Part shown: piece by piece, positions 16,070 through 25,641 of the stretch
How the letters are laid out: each line of letters begins with the position of its first letter
How positions within the stretch are numbered: the stretch's first letter is position 1
Assembly: GCF_014695775.1 (NCBI RefSeq)
Contig: NZ_JACJOX010000016.1
Location: 62,001 to 126,000, forward strand
Source of the DNA: Leptolyngbya sp. FACHB-60
Lineage (GTDB): Bacteria > Cyanobacteriota > Cyanobacteriia > Phormidesmidales > Phormidesmidaceae
Length of the DNA stretch: 64,000 nucleotides
Reading direction: 5' to 3'
The notes under the pieces: generated by a model
The model's input: the letters and a program-made list of their open reading frames with translations, nothing else
Databases searched by the model: none
Told to the model about the DNA's origin: nothing
Made by a program: the position numbers and the translations under genes

Positions 16070-18124
16070 ATGGCTAATCGTCTAGCAGATTCGCCCAGTC
16101 TGTATCTGCGAAAGCACGCCGAAAACCCAATCGACTGGTGGCCCTGGTGCGACGAGGCGCTGGAGCGAGCCAAGGTCGATGACAAGCCAATTTTTCTGTC
16201 GATTGGTTACTCTAGCTGCCACTGGTGCACGGTGATGGAAGGGGAAGCCTTTTCGGATGAGGCGATCGCATCCTACATGAACGCCAACTTCATCCCTATC
16301 AAAGTCGATCGCGAAGAGCGGCCCGATATCGACAGCATCTATATGCAGGCGCTGCAAATGCTCATTGGGCAAGGGGGCTGGCCGCTGAACGTAATGCTGC
16401 ATCCTGAAACACGGGTGCCGTTTTATGGGGGCACTTATTTTCCGTTAGAGCAGAAGTATGGGCGACCTGGTTTTTTACAGGTGCTCACAACTCTGCGTCA
16501 GTTCTACGACACCGAGAAAGCCCGTCTGGCCGAGATCACCGAGGCGGTGATGGGCAATCTGCACCAGGGAGCGCAGTTGCCGGAGACTCCGACGATTCCA
16601 TCGGCGGATGTGCTCTATGCAGGGCTAACCGCCAACGCCAAAATTCTGGTGCCTTCAGGTCAGGGCACCTGCTTTCCAATGATTCCCTACGCGGCAGCAG
16701 TGTTGGGCGGGCGGCGATTTGATCTGGAGCTAGATGTCGCCCACCTCTGCGGCCAGCGGGGACAAGACATGGCCCTAGGCGGCATTTATGACCACGTGGG
16801 CGGCGGCTTTCACCGCTACACCGTAGACCCAAGCTGGACGGTGCCCCACTTTGAGAAGATGCTCTACGACAACGGCATGATTGTGGAGTATCTGGCTGAC
16901 CTGTGGGCCAGCGGGCAGCGAGAACCGGCCTTTGAGCGGGCGATCGCCCTTACCCACACCTGGCTCTTGCGTGAAATGACCGCCTCAGTCGGTTATTTTT
17001 ATGCTGCCCAGGATGCCGACAGCTTTGTCACCCCCAACGACATCGAGCCAGAAGAAGGTGCCTTCTACGCCTGGCCCTACAAGACGTTGGAATCGACGCT
17101 AACCCCTGACCAGCTGCGGGCGTTGGCCAATGCCTTTGCGGTGACCCCTGAGGGCAACTTTGAGGGGCAAATCGTGCTGCAAAGATTTGACCTTGGCCCC
17201 CTCTCCAGCGAGGTCGAATCGGCTCTCGGTCAGCTCTTTACCCTGCGCTACGGCACCCCGGCAGCCGAGCTAAAGACCTTTCCCCCAGCAATCAATAATC
17301 AGGCGGCTAAAACCCAGACTTGGCCGGGCCGCATTCCGCCCGTGACCGACACCAAGCTGATTGTGGCCTGGAACGGCCTGATGATTTCTGGCTTGGCACG
17401 GGCGGCAACGGTGTTGCAAAGCCCCGACTATCTGGCCACCGCTGTAACCGCCGCCGAGCACATTCGCCAGCACCAGTGGATCGGTAGTCGGTTGCACCGT
17501 TTGGGCTACGACGGCGTTCCCCAAGTGCAGGCCCAATCTGAAGACTACGCCCTGCTGATCAAAGCATTTCTCGACCTGCACCAGGCTACCTTGGCCATTC
17601 CAGGCTCCGCTACCGACACCGACTGGCTGACACTAGCGATTTCAACCCAGCAGGAATTCGACCATTTACTGTGGAGCGCTGACCAGGGGGGCTATGTCAG
17701 CACCGCCGCTGGCAAAGATTTGTTGGTACAGGAGCGCCCCTATCAAGACAGCGCGGCACCAGCGGCGAATGGAGTAGCCGTTGCCAACCTCGTGCGTCTA
17801 TCTCTGCTCACCGACAACTTGGACTATTTAGACCGCGCCGATCGCACCCTGCAAGCCTTTGGCACCGTCATAGAAAAGATTCCTCGCGCTTGCCCCAGTT
17901 TGCTGGCGGGACTCAACTGGTTTCGCAACAGCACCGTGGTCAAAGCTGTAGCAGAAATCATTCCTGAACTAGCGGCAGAATACTGGCCAACGACTGTTTT
18001 CACGGTTTCCAATGATCTGTCCGCTGAGGCTGTGGGTATGGTGTGCCGAGGCACTACCTGTTTAGCTGTAGCAGATTCTGTGGATAAACTACGGCAGCAG
18101 TTGCAAACCCTCCGGCCCCGCTAA
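16070..18124 (+). CDS. DUF255 thioredoxin-like / six-hairpin glycosidase-like protein (YyaL/SPATA20 family)
   Basis: This 684-residue protein is of the highly conserved YyaL/SSP411 (SPATA20) family. The N-terminal thioredoxin-like DUF255 domain carries LSIGYSSCHWCTVM, where Cys50-His-Trp-Cys53 forms the CxxC motif. It is followed by REERPDIDSIYM and GQGGWPLNV, both family signatures. The long C-terminal part (about residues 230-600) has the alternating-helix look of an (alpha/alpha)6 barrel, with DHVGGGFHRYTVD and PHFEKMLYDN. The biochemical role is not known. The next gene begins 3 bases after the stop, so they are probably co-transcribed. Confidence 0.9.
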   Translation: MANRLADSPSLYLRKHAENPIDWWPWCDEALERAKVDDKPIFLSIGYSSCHWCTVMEGEAFSDEAIASYMNANFIPIKVDREERPDIDSIYMQALQMLIGQGGWPLNVMLHPETRVPFYGGTYFPLEQKYGRPGFLQVLTTLRQFYDTEKARLAEITEAVMGNLHQGAQLPETPTIPSADVLYAGLTANAKILVPSGQGTCFPMIPYAAAVLGGRRFDLELDVAHLCGQRGQDMALGGIYDHVGGGFHRYTVDPSWTVPHFEKMLYDNGMIVEYLADLWASGQREPAFERAIALTHTWLLREMTASVGYFYAAQDADSFVTPNDIEPEEGAFYAWPYKTLESTLTPDQLRALANAFAVTPEGNFEGQIVLQRFDLGPLSSEVESALGQLFTLRYGTPAAELKTFPPAINNQAAKTQTWPGRIPPVTDTKLIVAWNGLMISGLARAATVLQSPDYLATAVTAAEHIRQHQWIGSRLHRLGYDGVPQVQAQSEDYALLIKAFLDLHQATLAIPGSATDTDWLTLAISTQQEFDHLLWSADQGGYVSTAAGKDLLVQERPYQDSAAPAANGVAVANLVRLSLLTDNLDYLDRADRTLQAFGTVIEKIPRACPSLLAGLNWFRNSTVVKAVAEIIPELAAEYWPTTVFTVSNDLSAEAVGMVCRGTTCLAVADSVDKLRQQLQTLRPR

Positions 18125-18127
18125 TCT

Positions 18128-19312
18128 ATGCCTCACAACCCAGATTTGTACCAGGCGCTGTGCGATCGCATTCGCCAGTCGCCCCACCAGCGCATCTCCT
18201 TCGCTGAGTTTATGGAGCTAGCCCTCTACCATCCCCAAGGCGGCTACTACACAAGCAAAGAAACCATCCTGGGGTTCGAAGGAGACTTCGTTACCTCCGC
18301 CCACTTAGGCCACGACTTTGGTGAGTTGCTGGCCATCCAGTTCGCCGAAATGTGGGAGAACTTGGGTTGCCCCAATCCCTTCTCGCTGGTGGAAATGGGG
18401 GCTGGCCAGGGATTGATCGCCGCCGATGCGCTGGGTGCTCTGCAAAACCATTTTCCTGATTGCTTTGCTGCTCTGAGTTATCAAATTGTCGAAAAGTCTG
18501 ACCGGCTGCGAGCCGCCCAAGAGCAGCGCCTGTCACCCTGGGCTGGACGAGTCACTTGGCTGAATCTAGAAGACATTCCTGACAACAGCATCACTGGCTG
18601 TTTTTTTACTAACGAACTGGTCGATGCCCTGCCCGTGCACCAGGTCGTGATGACAGAATCGGGATTGCAAGAAGTCTATATCACCCTAGCCGACGGCCCA
18701 GACGCCCCTGTAGTAGAAGTCTTAGATGCTCCATCAACCCCGCGTCTAGCCGACTACTTTGCCTTTGTCGGCATCGACCTAGCCGATCCCCAATACACCC
18801 CCGGCTATCGCACCGAAGTTCATCTCGCCGCCCTAGACTGGATGAAAACGGTTGCCACCAAACTCCAACAGGGCTATGTGCTCACCGTTGACTACGGCTA
18901 CCCCGCCAGCCGCTACTATAGCCGGGCACGTGCCCTAGGAACGCTCCAGTGCTATTACCAGCACGCCCACCACGACAATCCCTACAGTCACCTCGGCCAC
19001 CAAGACATTACCGCCCATGTCAACTTCACCGCGCTGGAACGCCAGGGTGAGCACTGCGGCCTAGAAACCCTGGAGGCGACGCAGCAGGGCATGTTTTTAA
19101 TGGCGCTGGGCTTGGGCGATCGCCTCGCTGCTCTAGGTCAAATTCAGGCCAGCGACCCCACCACCGTCAACCTCGCCATCCAACGCCGCGAGAAACTTCA
19201 CCAGCTGATCAACCCCATGGGCCTGGGAAATTTTGTGGTGCTGGTGCAGGGCAAGGGGCTACTCCCCGCCGCCAAGACACTGAAAGGGCTGACGGTGCCG
19301 CCGTTGATGTAG
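18128..19312 (+). CDS. MidA/NDUFAF7-type SAM-dependent methyltransferase
   Basis: This 394-residue protein belongs to the DUF185 family; human NDUFAF7 methylates an arginine of respiratory complex I. It shows the diagnostic opening FAEFMELALYHPQGGYYTS, the segment GDFVTSAHLG, and the SAM-binding glycine motif VEMGAGQGLIAADAL (about residue 93). Further along are FFTNELVDALPVHQV and TVDYGYPA. In cyanobacteria the target could be an NDH-1 subunit, but that is inference from the mitochondrial case. It lies 3 bases after the DUF255 gene. Confidence 0.9.
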   Translation: MPHNPDLYQALCDRIRQSPHQRISFAEFMELALYHPQGGYYTSKETILGFEGDFVTSAHLGHDFGELLAIQFAEMWENLGCPNPFSLVEMGAGQGLIAADALGALQNHFPDCFAALSYQIVEKSDRLRAAQEQRLSPWAGRVTWLNLEDIPDNSITGCFFTNELVDALPVHQVVMTESGLQEVYITLADGPDAPVVEVLDAPSTPRLADYFAFVGIDLADPQYTPGYRTEVHLAALDWMKTVATKLQQGYVLTVDYGYPASRYYSRARALGTLQCYYQHAHHDNPYSHLGHQDITAHVNFTALERQGEHCGLETLEATQQGMFLMALGLGDRLAALGQIQASDPTTVNLAIQRREKLHQLINPMGLGNFVVLVQGKGLLPAAKTLKGLTVPPLM

Positions 19313-19377
19313 GTGCCGTAAATCTTCAAACATCCCTTTCTAGCCCTTTTTCCTCAGGTGATGATGAACAAAATTCG

Positions 19378-21132
19378 CTAAGCCTCTACAGGCTCCAGCA
19401 GTTTAGTTTGCTGCTGCTCGATCCGGCGGGGCTGGCCCCAAATCACCGTTTCGTGTTTGTAGATCACCATGCCGGGGCGCACGCCCTTGGGCTTGTAGAC
19501 ATGGCGGGGCTGAGTGTAGATCACCGGCACCTGATCGGCCTGGCGGGCACGGCTAAAGTAGGCGGCTAAGTCGGCGACGTAGGCCAGGTCGCGATCGCTG
19601 GGCACATCCCCCGCCCCCAACCGCAGCAGCACGTGGCTGCCAGGAATTTCTTGGGTGTGAAACCAGAGGTCGTAGTCGGTGGCCACAGTTGAGATCAGCA
19701 GATCGTTTTGGCGGTTGTTGCGGCCCACTAGCACCGGCAGGCCATCGGGAGTCTGTAGACGACGGAAGCCTTCTTCGTTGGCCTTGCGGTCAGTGGGTCG
19801 GTAGTCGGGCGAGGCCATATAGCCCTGCTGAATCAGCTCGTTGCGGATGTCGATCAACGCCTCCAAATCCGCCGGTTCGTCGTAGGTGGGGAGCTGGGTC
19901 AGGGCCGCCTCTACCTGCTCTAGATAGGCCAATTCGCCCTGCACCTCGGCCAGCAGCGGAGCCACCGCATCCTTGGCTCGCTTCAGTTTTTGATGCTGTT
20001 TGTAGAGGCGCTGGGCCTGCTGAATTGCCGTTTTGTCGGGGTCAATGGCGAGGGTAACGGGCGCTCCAGTATCAAAATCCTCCACAGTGAGCTGGGTCAG
20101 CCCAGGTTGCCACTGGTGGCTGTAGGTCATTAGCAGATCGGCCTGCTGGCGATATTGGTCGGCCTGGGCCGACTGGTCGAGGCGCTGCCCAAAGGTGTTG
20201 CCCTTGAGCCGCAGCTTGTCGAGCACACCCTTGAGCCGCTGCTGAATCTGATTTTTGAGGCGATCGAACTGTTGCAGGGCGATCTCGCGGGCATAGTACT
20301 GGTTGAGCAGAGTATTGATATCTGCCACCGGGGCCACCCCCTCCCAGTCGAGCACCGTGTAGCCCCCCTCGGCCCAGCCGGGATAAAAATCCCTCTTCTC
20401 CAAACAGGTCAGCCACCGCTGCCACGCGTCAAATAGACGATCCCAGTCGGCCTGGGTTAGGGTATCGGCGGCTTGGTCAGGGGCTAGATGGGCGGCGGAG
20501 AGGAGCGATCGCACCAGTGACGAACTCAGCCCCCCATAGCTCTGCATCAGCATTTTCTTGAGCGTAGTGGGCACCAGCGTCACCCGCTCCTGCCAAGAGG
20601 CTTGGGATTCCTTCAGGCTGGGCAGCGTATTCATGATCGCCGGGGGCAGCACGTAAGCGTCGCCGGTTTGAATGGGCCGCACCCGCGACTGCTGATCGCT
20701 CACCTGGTGGGCAGCCGTCACAATCTGGTTCTGAGCATTGGCCAGAATGACATTGCTGTACTTGCCCATGATTTCAACGTACAGGTGCCACTGGGGCGGG
20801 TCGCCAGGGCGAGGGCCAAACTGCAAATCGATTGCGCGCTCCCAAGGGGCAACAGGGGCGATCGCCACCAGCGCCAGCTGGCTGATCTGGTGCTTCAACT
20901 GCTGGCTAAAGGTAAACGTATCCTGACCCTTGGGTGGCGCATCACCTATGTGCAGCCGCGCTGCCTGGGGGTGCCAAGAAATCGTCAGCCAGCTGCGGCG
21001 ATCGAGAGTTCTAAGCGCCAGCGCCAGGGTGGTCGTGTCGATCTGCACCACCGTCTCGCAGCGGGCGGGCACCCAGTCAGCCTCAAGGCTTTGGCAAAGG
21101 GCCATCAGAGTAGTAAAGTCAACCGGCTGCAC
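19378..21132 (-). CDS. rqcH: RqcH/Rqc2-type NFACT protein (ribosome quality control)
   Basis: This 584-residue NFACT protein: bacterial RqcH binds stalled 50S subunits and, with tRNA-Ala, adds alanine tails to the nascent chain. The order is an NFACT-N domain (from VDFTTLMALCQSL), paired helix-hairpin-helix/coiled-coil segments (about residues 300-440, with QAQRLYKQHQKLKRAKDAV) and the C-terminal NFACT-R domain (GRNNRQNDLL, DLWFHTQEIPGSHVLLRL). The start is set at GTG 21132 because GGAGG lies eight bases before it; the frame stays open to 21171 but those residues (MPCLPCLSLEDC) look untranslated. The family was once annotated as fibronectin-binding protein. Confidence 0.9.
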   Translation of the reverse strand: MQPVDFTTLMALCQSLEADWVPARCETVVQIDTTTLALALRTLDRRSWLTISWHPQAARLHIGDAPPKGQDTFTFSQQLKHQISQLALVAIAPVAPWERAIDLQFGPRPGDPPQWHLYVEIMGKYSNVILANAQNQIVTAAHQVSDQQSRVRPIQTGDAYVLPPAIMNTLPSLKESQASWQERVTLVPTTLKKMLMQSYGGLSSSLVRSLLSAAHLAPDQAADTLTQADWDRLFDAWQRWLTCLEKRDFYPGWAEGGYTVLDWEGVAPVADINTLLNQYYAREIALQQFDRLKNQIQQRLKGVLDKLRLKGNTFGQRLDQSAQADQYRQQADLLMTYSHQWQPGLTQLTVEDFDTGAPVTLAIDPDKTAIQQAQRLYKQHQKLKRAKDAVAPLLAEVQGELAYLEQVEAALTQLPTYDEPADLEALIDIRNELIQQGYMASPDYRPTDRKANEEGFRRLQTPDGLPVLVGRNNRQNDLLISTVATDYDLWFHTQEIPGSHVLLRLGAGDVPSDRDLAYVADLAAYFSRARQADQVPVIYTQPRHVYKPKGVRPGMVIYKHETVIWGQPRRIEQQQTKLLEPVEA

Positions 21133-21452
21133 AACACAATCCTCCAAGCTGAGACAGGGTAAGCAGGGCACTCCTAAAGCTAGATTAGCTAGAGAAACCC
21201 GATAAAGGGCTAAGAAGACCCGATTGAGCTGCCCCTAGGCCGAAAGATGTAGCCTAGGGAACGAAATCGCCAAAAATCTGAAATTTCGCCCGATATTAGC
21301 CCTCAGCACTAGATGGATTCGTTAGTATGGCAATAAGTCTGATCTGGGCTCAAATGTAGAGCATAGTGCCAAAAAGCCTCGGGTTTTCTGGCCAGTCGGG
21401 GATAACCCTGGCGTTAGCACTAGCACCTCCCGTTATCGCCCTTCTATATATT
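21133..21452. other. Divergent promoter region
   Basis: This 320-base gap lies between rqcH (-) and the RemA-like gene (+) and should contain both promoters. Besides the hairpin at 21233-21259 it has an AACGAAATCGCC/CGAAATTTC patch near 21262-21290 that could pair weakly. No RNA gene was recognised. The bases just before the RemA-like ATG (CTTCTATATATT) are A/T-rich and lack a clear Shine-Dalgarno sequence. Confidence 0.4.
21233..21259. repeat. Short inverted repeat upstream of rqcH and the RemA-like gene
   Basis: CCCTAGGC (21233-21240) and GCCTAGGG (21252-21259) form a perfect 8-bp stem with an 11-base loop, in the region between the divergent rqcH and RemA-like genes. It could be an operator or a leader hairpin. 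No known factor is assigned. Confidence 0.35.
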
Positions 21453-21716
21453 ATGGACATCAAGCTTATCAATATCGGCTTTGGCAATATCGTATCGGCC
21501 AATCGGGTGATTGCCATCGTTAGCCCCGAGTCTGCCCCCATTAAGCGCATTATCTCCGACGCTCGCGAGCGGGGGCAGCTCGTCGACGCTACCTACGGTC
21601 GCCGCACCCGTGCCGTCATCATCACCGACTCAGGCCACACCATTCTGTCCGCCATTCAGCCCGAGACCGTCGCCCACCGTTTTGTCAGCGGCAAAGATGG
21701 CGACGGGAAGGGGTAG
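21453..21716 (+). CDS. RemA-like DUF370 DNA-binding protein
   Basis: This is an 87-residue protein of the RemA/DUF370 family. In Bacillus subtilis RemA activates extracellular-matrix genes by forming ring-shaped oligomers that wrap DNA. The hallmark sequence is complete: [24 protein letters not shown] and the basic segment [18 protein letters not shown]. The ATG at 21453 is chosen because the family begins exactly there; the frame runs open upstream to 21366 with no conserved sequence. The target in cyanobacteria is unknown. In other genomes it often precedes guanylate kinase; here no gmk follows. Confidence 0.88.
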   Translation: MDIKLINIGFGNIVSANRVIAIVSPESAPIKRIISDARERGQLVDATYGRRTRAVIITDSGHTILSAIQPETVAHRFVSGKDGDGKG

Positions 21717-21770
21717 AACGATGAGGAGTTGAGGAAGGTGAGGCGGTAGGAGAGGAGTGTAAAGTGAAAA

Positions 21771-21800
21771 GTTCAAAATTTTGAATTCTCAATTTTGAAC
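21771..21800. terminator. Stem-loop downstream of the RemA-like gene
   Basis: GTTCAAAATT (21771-21780) and AATTTTGAAC (21791-21800) form a perfect 10-bp A/T-rich stem with a 10-base loop, about 55 bases after the RemA-like stop. Flanking purine-rich (GAGGA, GGTGAGG) and pyrimidine-rich (CCTCATTCCTC) tracts can extend the pairing imperfectly. It may terminate transcription before sufE or be a small dispersed repeat. Confidence 0.45.
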
Positions 21801-21892
21801 TCATCCATCTCCTCATTCCTCTATCTTCCTCATCCCCTCATCCTCCGACACCGCTTGGTAGACTACTAGGAGGTCGTTACCCTACCCGCGCC

Positions 21893-22339
21893 ATGCCCGC
21901 CGATCGCCCTGAATCTATTGAGAAAATTGTGGCCCGCTTTCAAAAGGCCGCTGACCCCAAGCGTCGCTACGAGCAGCTGCTGTGGTTTGCCAAGAAACTC
22001 GACCCCCTGCCCGAAGAGTACAAAACCCCCGAAAATAAGGTGCCAGGCTGCGTCTCCCAGGTGTTCGTGGTAGCTGATTTAATTGATGGCAAAGTGGTTT
22101 ATCAGGCTGACTCTGATGCTCAGATCACCAAAGGGCTGGTGGCACTGCTGATCAAAGCCCTGAACGGCCTTACCCCCGACGAAATCGTCACTCTCACTCC
22201 CGATTTCATCAAAGACACTCAGCTCGATGTCAGCCTCACACCGTCGCGGGCCAACGGCTTCTACAACATTTTTAAGACCATGCAGCAAAGGGCTCGGGGA
22301 CTGCACGATGGGGCGGCCCCGGGGGCGCTGCTGAGCTAA
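21893..22339 (+). CDS. sufE: SufE cysteine-desulfurase sulfur acceptor
   Basis: SufE takes the persulfide sulfur from the SufS cysteine desulfurase and passes it to the SufBCD scaffold for iron-sulfur cluster assembly. The 148-residue protein has the family fold with YEQLLWFAKKLDPLP and the active-site loop KVPGCVSQV, where Cys53 receives the sulfur. The short C-terminal tail (HDGAAPGALLS) is variable. The suf operon itself is not in the window. MetK follows in the same direction after about 135 bases. Confidence 0.94.
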   Translation: MPADRPESIEKIVARFQKAADPKRRYEQLLWFAKKLDPLPEEYKTPENKVPGCVSQVFVVADLIDGKVVYQADSDAQITKGLVALLIKALNGLTPDEIVTLTPDFIKDTQLDVSLTPSRANGFYNIFKTMQQRARGLHDGAAPGALLS

Positions 22340-22475
22340 CTTCAGCCCCGCCATCCATAAGGGTAGACAGGCCACGGCTCTGGCACTTCCTCAAACTTTG
22401 GTAAACTTTGGAATGCGATTCAGCCTTGGTTGAATTTCGTCTGCATTCCTTCTGCCACTGGTTGGGCCTAATTCC

Positions 22476-23630
22476 ATGAGCGAGTACAGTATTTTCACCT
22501 CTGAGTCGGTGTCTGAAGGCCATCCCGACAAAATGGCTGACCAGATCTCCGACGCCGTTTTAGACGCCATTCTTAAAGAAGACCTGCATGCCCGAGTAGC
22601 GGTCGAAACCCTGGTTAAAACCGGCATGGCCGTGATTGCTGGGGAGGTGCGCACCAACACCTATGTCGATTTAGAAGACATTGTGCGCAACGTGATTTTG
22701 GCCATTGGTTATGACAGCTCCGATGTGGGCTTTGATGGGGCCTCCTGCGCGGTGCTCAACGCCATTGGCAAGCAGTCGTCAGACATTGCCATGGGCGTCG
22801 ATGTAGCCACCGACAAAGATTTGGGCGCAGGCGACCAGGGGCTGATGTTTGGCTACGCCACCAACGAAACCGATACCCTGATGCCCGCCCCGATTTACTA
22901 CGCCCACCGGCTGGTAGAGCGGCAGGCCTCCCTGCGTAAGCGCGGCGTACTGCCTTGGCTACGCCCCGATGCCAAGAGCCAGGTAACCCTGCGCTACGAC
23001 AATCTCAAGCCGGTGGCAGTCGAGGCGGTGGTGCTCTCGACCCAGCACGACCCCGATATTTCTCAAGCCGACATCCGCGAAGCGGTGATGGAAGAGATCG
23101 TTAAGCCGGTGCTGCCCAACAATTGGCTTCACGCCGATACCCAGTATCACATCAACCCCACCGGACAGTTCATCATCGGCGGCCCCGTGGGCGACTGCGG
23201 CCTCACCGGGCGCAAAATCATTGTCGATACCTACGGCGGCATGGCTCGCCACGGCGGCGGCGCATTCTCGGGCAAAGACCCTACTAAGGTCGATCGCTCG
23301 GCGGCCTATGCTGGGCGCTACGTAGCCAAAAATATTGTGGCGGCGGGCCTAGCCGATCGCTGCGAAATTCAGGTCTCCTACGCCATTGGGGTGGCTCAGC
23401 CCACCTCGATCTCAATTAACACCTTTGGCACAGGCAAGATTGCTGACGGGGCGATCGCAGAGCTAGTGCGCAAACACTTTGACCTGCGCCCCCAGGGCCT
23501 GATCGACATGCTCGATCTACGCCGTCCCATTTACCAGCAGACAGCGGCCTACGGCCACTTTGGCCGCGAACTGCCCGACTTCACCTGGGAAAAAACCGAC
23601 AAAGCCGACTTGCTCAAGACCGCTCTTTAG
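22476..23630 (+). CDS. metK: S-adenosylmethionine synthase
   Basis: MetK makes S-adenosylmethionine from methionine and ATP in the cytosol. The 384-residue protein has all key segments: [10 protein letters not shown] with the catalytic His16, the signature [12 protein letters not shown] (about residue 110), and the glycine-rich loop [19 protein letters not shown] (about 258). The ending [17 protein letters not shown] is typical. A strong hairpin lies immediately downstream. No SAM riboswitch was recognised in the leader, which holds only a short repeat of AAACTTTGG. Confidence 0.97.
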   Translation: MSEYSIFTSESVSEGHPDKMADQISDAVLDAILKEDLHARVAVETLVKTGMAVIAGEVRTNTYVDLEDIVRNVILAIGYDSSDVGFDGASCAVLNAIGKQSSDIAMGVDVATDKDLGAGDQGLMFGYATNETDTLMPAPIYYAHRLVERQASLRKRGVLPWLRPDAKSQVTLRYDNLKPVAVEAVVLSTQHDPDISQADIREAVMEEIVKPVLPNNWLHADTQYHINPTGQFIIGGPVGDCGLTGRKIIVDTYGGMARHGGGAFSGKDPTKVDRSAAYAGRYVAKNIVAAGLADRCEIQVSYAIGVAQPTSISINTFGTGKIADGAIAELVRKHFDLRPQGLIDMLDLRRPIYQQTAAYGHFGRELPDFTWEKTDKADLLKTAL

Positions 23631-23653
23631 GGCGTGACTTAAGCAAGCACGAC

Positions 23654-23693
23654 ACAAAGGGGGGGCGGTCAGCTGACCGTCACCCCCCTTTGT
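23654..23693. terminator. Strong bidirectional terminator hairpin between metK and the FHA gene
   Basis: ACAAAGGGGGG at 23654-23664 pairs with CCCCCCTTTGT at 23683-23693, enclosing a second perfect CGGTCAG/CTGACCG stem (23666-23679) with a small bulge. The outer A-run on one strand and T-run on the other make it usable in both directions. It lies between the convergent metK (+) and FHA gene (-). Confidence 0.85.
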
Positions 23694-23721
23694 AATTGAG
23701 TTTATAAATTGATAAAACCTT

Positions 23722-24165
23722 CTACTGATTGATGACGGTGATCTGGTGGGGCAGAGCGGATTCGTCGTTGGGCTCGCTCTGGGTGCCGTGGTCGTGGTCT
23801 TTAGCGTCTTCAGTGCGGCGACGGCTCAGCAATTCCTTTAGGGGGTCGCGCTTTTCTTCAGACATGTGAATTTGAATGTTTGGCCCCGATCGCGCCAGGC
23901 GAATGACAAGGCCGTCTTCTACAGCGACTTCGGTAATGCGACGACCGTCGAGGTAGGTACCGTTGGTGCCGATGCTTTTCACCGCCCAGCCGGCCTCGGT
24001 GCGGTGGATTTCGACGTGGTGGCGAGAGACCACAGCGCTGTATAGAACCACGTTGTTATCGGTCGATCGACCAATGCGAATCACCGATTCTTGGTCAAAA
24101 GACCAGCTCTGCACTGGAGTTTTGTGCAGAGGATGGAGCAGCGAGAGGGTAATCACATTACTCAA
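23722..24165 (-). CDS. FHA-domain protein
   Basis: This 147-residue protein is made of one forkhead-associated domain (about residues 20-105), which binds phosphothreonine peptides. The key loops are present: IRIGRSTDNNVVL with the phosphate-binding Arg, VSRHHVEI with the Ser-x-x-His, and NGTYLDGRRI. The remaining tail is acidic and disordered-looking (EDAKDHDHGTQSEPNDES). It probably acts as an adaptor in Ser/Thr kinase signalling; no kinase is adjacent. The frame begins with TTG at 24165, and there is no better in-frame ATG before the domain. Confidence 0.88.
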   Translation of the reverse strand: MSNVITLSLLHPLHKTPVQSWSFDQESVIRIGRSTDNNVVLYSAVVSRHHVEIHRTEAGWAVKSIGTNGTYLDGRRITEVAVEDGLVIRLARSGPNIQIHMSEEKRDPLKELLSRRRTEDAKDHDHGTQSEPNDESALPHQITVINQ

Positions 24166-24349
24166 TCAAAAACGATCCCTGTAGTGTCTAATCATAGAAG
24201 AGTCTGACGAAGCCAACCCCCATTTTAGGATTCTCAGCCGCTGACGGTTGGTAGGCGCCATCTATCTCCAGGACTGTTGAGCAGCCTGCTTAGATAATAG
24301 TTCAGTACCGCAGCAATTCAGAGAGGAGTGAAACCCCTGGTCAGTAGCT

Positions 24350-25105
24350 TTAGCTCGTAGCAATCGCTGCCAGGTCGAGGTCGCCTACCGCTGAGCGATC
24401 GAGCAGCCAACGCAGTTCTCCTTGGGGACGCACCAGTCGAGAGGGATAGGCCTGGTCGTCACCATCGGTGGCAAACACCTGGGCCAGGGCAGCCTGTTTG
24501 TCAGCCCCGGCTACCAAAAACATGACCCGATGGCTGTGGTTAATCAGCGGGGCGGTAAAGGTGAGGCGAGGGTCATTGCCCTTTTGGCCCACGGTAATCA
24601 GGTGATCGTCTACCCCCAACGCCTCTGTGTGAGGAAAGAGGGATGCGGTGTGGCCATCGTCGCCCATGCCCAGCAAAATTAGGTCAAAGCGGGGTACCTG
24701 ATTAGGGCCGAGGCCCTGGAGCCCGCCAAAAGTCGACCTGACCATCGCCTCGTACTGGCGGGCCGACGCTGCTGGATCCCCCTCCAGGGTAGGAACATAC
24801 AAAATGTGGTCGGGCGGAATGGGCACCTGGTCGAGCCAGGCGGCCTTGGCCATGCCTCCGTTGCTATCGGGATGGTCGAGGGGCACGTAGCGCTCGTCGC
24901 CCCAAAAAATGTAGAGTTTTTCCCAGGGCAGGTCTTGCTCGGCCAGGCCGCTGTAGAGGGGCTTGGGGGTGCTGCCACCTGCTAGGGCCAGGGTGCAGTA
25001 ATCGTGGTCGGCTACGGCGCTGTGGATGGCCTCGACCACCAGGGCCAGAGCCCGCTGCACCAGGGCAGGCTTGTCAGGCAAGATCTCAAGCTGCGGCGCG
25101 GTCAT
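24350..25105 (-). CDS. pgl: 6-phosphogluconolactonase
   Basis: Pgl hydrolyses 6-phosphogluconolactone in the oxidative pentose phosphate pathway, the main route of dark NADPH supply in cyanobacteria. The 251-residue protein shows LALAGGSTPKPLY near the N-terminus, IFWGDERYVPLDHPDSN, and the diagnostic LILLGMGDDGHTASLFP. The ATG at 25105 fits the family start. About 185 bases separate it from the FHA gene downstream on the same strand, so co-transcription is uncertain. Confidence 0.95.
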   Translation of the reverse strand: MTAPQLEILPDKPALVQRALALVVEAIHSAVADHDYCTLALAGGSTPKPLYSGLAEQDLPWEKLYIFWGDERYVPLDHPDSNGGMAKAAWLDQVPIPPDHILYVPTLEGDPAASARQYEAMVRSTFGGLQGLGPNQVPRFDLILLGMGDDGHTASLFPHTEALGVDDHLITVGQKGNDPRLTFTAPLINHSHRVMFLVAGADKQAALAQVFATDGDDQAYPSRLVRPQGELRWLLDRSAVGDLDLAAIATS

Positions 25106-25330
25106 AGGCAGGGGTTACCAAATAGGGCTCTAGCGGGTCTCGGGGCTAGACACTCAAAACATTCTGATTGTTTCTCACCAGCAGACTAACGTAGTTATTA
25201 CCCCACCGCCGATGGCTTAAGCTTTAATTTTGAAGCCAGAACTCAGTTGGGTGAAGGCGTTGGTTGACAAGCCGCCCAAAACCTTGAAAGCTTACGGTTA
25301 GCTCTGTACCCTGCGATCGCATCTCGCCCC

Positions 25331-25633
25331 ATGCAACTGACCCCTCAGGAAAAAGACAAGCTGCTGATTTTTACTGCGGCCCTGGTGGCCGAACGCCGTA
25401 AAGACCGAGGGCTAAAGCTCAACCACCCCGAGGCCGTTGCCTACATTTCTGCGGCCATTTTAGAGGGGGCGCGCGATGGGCGCACGGTGGCCGACCTGAT
25501 GAGCTATGGCACCACCCTGCTGAGCCGGGCCGATGTGATGGATGGGGTAGCGGAGATGATTCACGATGTGCAGGTGGAGGCTACCTTCCCCGACGGCACC
25601 AAGCTAGTTACTGTTCACGAACCCATTCGGTAG
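25331..25633 (+). CDS. ureA: Urease gamma subunit
   Basis: UreA is the smallest subunit of urease, the nickel enzyme that hydrolyses urea to ammonia and carbon dioxide. The 100-residue protein is full length and highly conserved ([24 protein letters not shown], split by text; [26 protein letters not shown] at the end). Unlike the usual ureABC order, the next gene, 8 bases on, is an S41 peptidase, with ureB after it. Confidence 0.96.
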   Translation: MQLTPQEKDKLLIFTAALVAERRKDRGLKLNHPEAVAYISAAILEGARDGRTVADLMSYGTTLLSRADVMDGVAEMIHDVQVEATFPDGTKLVTVHEPIR

Positions 25634-25641
25634 GGCGATCT

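Noticed and set aside
22340..22475. Possible SAM riboswitch before metK
   Set aside because: No conserved riboswitch core could be made out; there is only a short direct repeat of AAACTTTGG.
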